From positions 1 to 6,096 of the forward strand of contig CAMNFW010000134.1 of assembly GCA_946537565.1 (NCBI GenBank): a stretch of DNA of 6,096 nt, read 5' to 3'. Positions 4,950-6,096 of the stretch are shown here, piece by piece. The translations under genes were made by a program, and so were the position numbers. A model generated the notes under the pieces. That model was not told the DNA's origin. It did not search any database and saw only the letters and a list, made by a program, of their open reading frames with translations. This DNA comes from an uncultured Ruminococcus sp. (GTDB lineage: Bacteria > Bacillota > Clostridia > Oscillospirales > Ruminococcaceae). Within the stretch, counting starts at the first letter, position 1, and the number at the start of each line of letters is the position of its first letter.

Positions 4950-6096
4950 ATGATCATTTTAGTTGTAAACGCAGGAAGCTCTTCACTTAAGTATCAGCTC
5001 ATCAACATGGAAGATGAGAGCGTTATCGCTAAGGGCAACTGTGACAGAATCGGAATTGACGGTCACATCAACCACAAAACCAGTGACGGAAGAGTTCTTG
5101 ATGAGGATTGTGCTTTCCCAACTCATACCGAAGCTTTCATGAAGCTGGTAGAAGCTCTTACCACAGGTGATGCTAAAGTTATCGACAGCATGGACTCTAT
5201 TTCAGCTGTTGGTCACAGAATAGTACAGGGTGCAGATGTTTTCGACAAGTCTGTACTGGTAACTGATGAAGTAATAGACAAGATCGATGAGCTTCGTGAG
5301 CTTGCACCTGTACATAACCATGCTCATGCTCTGGCTCTTCGTGCCTGCAAGAGTGTAATTCCGGCAGATGTTCCCCAGGTAGTTGTATTTGATACTGCTT
5401 TCCACCAGACAATGCCTCCGAAGGCTTTCATGTTTGGTCTTCCTTATGATGACTATGAGACTCTCCATGTAAGAAAGTATGGTTTCCACGGTACTTCACA
5501 CAGATTTGTATCTGCTGCACTGGCTGAGGCAATGGGCAAGGACATTAAGGATCTTAAGATCGTATCATGTCATCTTGGAAACGGTTCTTCTATCACAGCT
5601 GTAGACGGCGGAAAGAGCGTTGATACTTCAATGGGCTTCACTCCTCTTGACGGTGTAGTAATGGGAACACGTTCAGGTTCTGTTGACCCATCTGCTGTAA
5701 CCTTTGTTGCAGACAAGCATGGCTTCACTCCCAGCGAGATGAGCGAATATCTCAACAAGAAGTCAGGATTCCTGGGTGTATCCGGTGTTGGTTCTGACAA
5801 CCGTGATATTCAGGAGGCTTCTCTTAACGGAAACAAGAAGGCACAGCTGGTTTCTGATATGCTGGCTTACGAGATCAAGAAGTATATCGGCTCTTATGCA
5901 GCTGCAATGAATGGACTTGATGCAGTTCTGTTCACAGGCGGTATCGGTGAGAATTCATGGGAAGTAAGAGAAGCTGTCTGCGAGGATATGGACTACTTCG
6001 GAATCAAGATCGACAAGGAGCTGAACAAGTCTATCAGAGGTAAGCTCACAAAGATCTCAACTCCTGATTCAAAGATCGAGGTATGGATCGTTCCCA
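4950..6096 (+). CDS. ackA: Acetate kinase AckA, 3' end outside window
   Basis: AckA transfers phosphate between acetyl phosphate and ADP, making ATP and acetate in the cytosol; with phosphotransacetylase it is the main substrate-level ATP step of acetate fermentation. From the ATG, 382 residues are readable before the edge cuts the next codon. The signatures are in order: VNAGSSS (6-12, Asn7), GHRIVQG (88-94, Arg90), LAPVHN (118-123, His122), FDTAFHQT (147-154, Asp148), KYGFHGTSH (176-184, His180), HLGNGSS (208-214), GTRSG (239-243, Arg241) and FTGGIGENS (328-336). Numbering closely follows the Methanosarcina enzyme, so the remaining magnesium-binding Glu (384 there) falls just past the edge. 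The family is about 400 residues, so some 15-20 are missing; no break is seen. It has its own strong promoter and is divergent from tmcAL. Lysine is mostly AAG here, consistent with high expression. What follows it is unseen. Confidence 0.98.
   Translation, partial: MIILVVNAGSSSLKYQLINMEDESVIAKGNCDRIGIDGHINHKTSDGRVLDEDCAFPTHTEAFMKLVEALTTGDAKVIDSMDSISAVGHRIVQGADVFDKSVLVTDEVIDKIDELRELAPVHNHAHALALRACKSVIPADVPQVVVFDTAFHQTMPPKAFMFGLPYDDYETLHVRKYGFHGTSHRFVSAALAEAMGKDIKDLKIVSCHLGNGSSITAVDGGKSVDTSMGFTPLDGVVMGTRSGSVDPSAVTFVADKHGFTPSEMSEYLNKKSGFLGVSGVGSDNRDIQEASLNGNKKAQLVSDMLAYEIKKYIGSYAAAMNGLDAVLFTGGIGENSWEVREAVCEDMDYFGIKIDKELNKSIRGKLTKISTPDSKIEVWIVP

Overview
The window reads as ordinary chromosome from a Gram-positive, low-to-moderate-GC Clostridia bacterium. 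A Ruminococcus-like member of the Oscillospiraceae is my best guess. This rests on protein style (a Clostridia-type Y-family polymerase, a TmcAL, a lipoprotein with Thr/Pro and Lys/Asp/Asn-rich segments, a typical Firmicutes AckA), on Shine-Dalgarno sites in front of every gene whose start is visible, and on an AT-rich sigma-A-like promoter. The taxonomy is inference; there is no 16S or other marker here.

Layout: (1) bases 1-1206, plus strand: the 3' part of a Y-family translesion DNA polymerase gene whose start lies left of the window. (2) 1207-1261: a short convergent gap filled by a hairpin terminator. (3) 1262-4759, minus strand: a three-gene cluster transcribed right to left in the order tmcAL, a C39-like cysteine-peptidase lipoprotein, mnmA. 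tmcAL and the lipoprotein gene are 6 bases apart, in the same frame, and the lipoprotein starts at TTG. A GC-rich hairpin lies between the lipoprotein gene and mnmA. (4) 4760-4949: a 190-base AT-rich divergent region with a good ackA promoter and several small inverted repeats. (5) 4950-6096, plus strand: acetate kinase ackA, cut by the right edge about 15-20 residues before its expected end.

How the genes relate: TmcAL and MnmA both modify the wobble base (position 34) of tRNAs: N4-acetylcytidine in elongator tRNA-Met, and 2-thiouridine in tRNA-Lys/Glu/Gln. TmcAL uses free acetate and ATP, and the divergent ackA interconverts acetate and acetyl phosphate, so the shared intergenic region separates two acetate-using enzymes. 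The lipoprotein between the two tRNA enzymes has no evident functional link to them. Its strongly acidic, low-complexity C-terminal tail is the most unusual thing in the window.

I found no mobile element, CRISPR array, tRNA or rRNA gene, and no clear sign of a novel defence or biosynthetic system. The findings are modest: gene arrangement, small regulatory structures and one poorly understood secreted enzyme.
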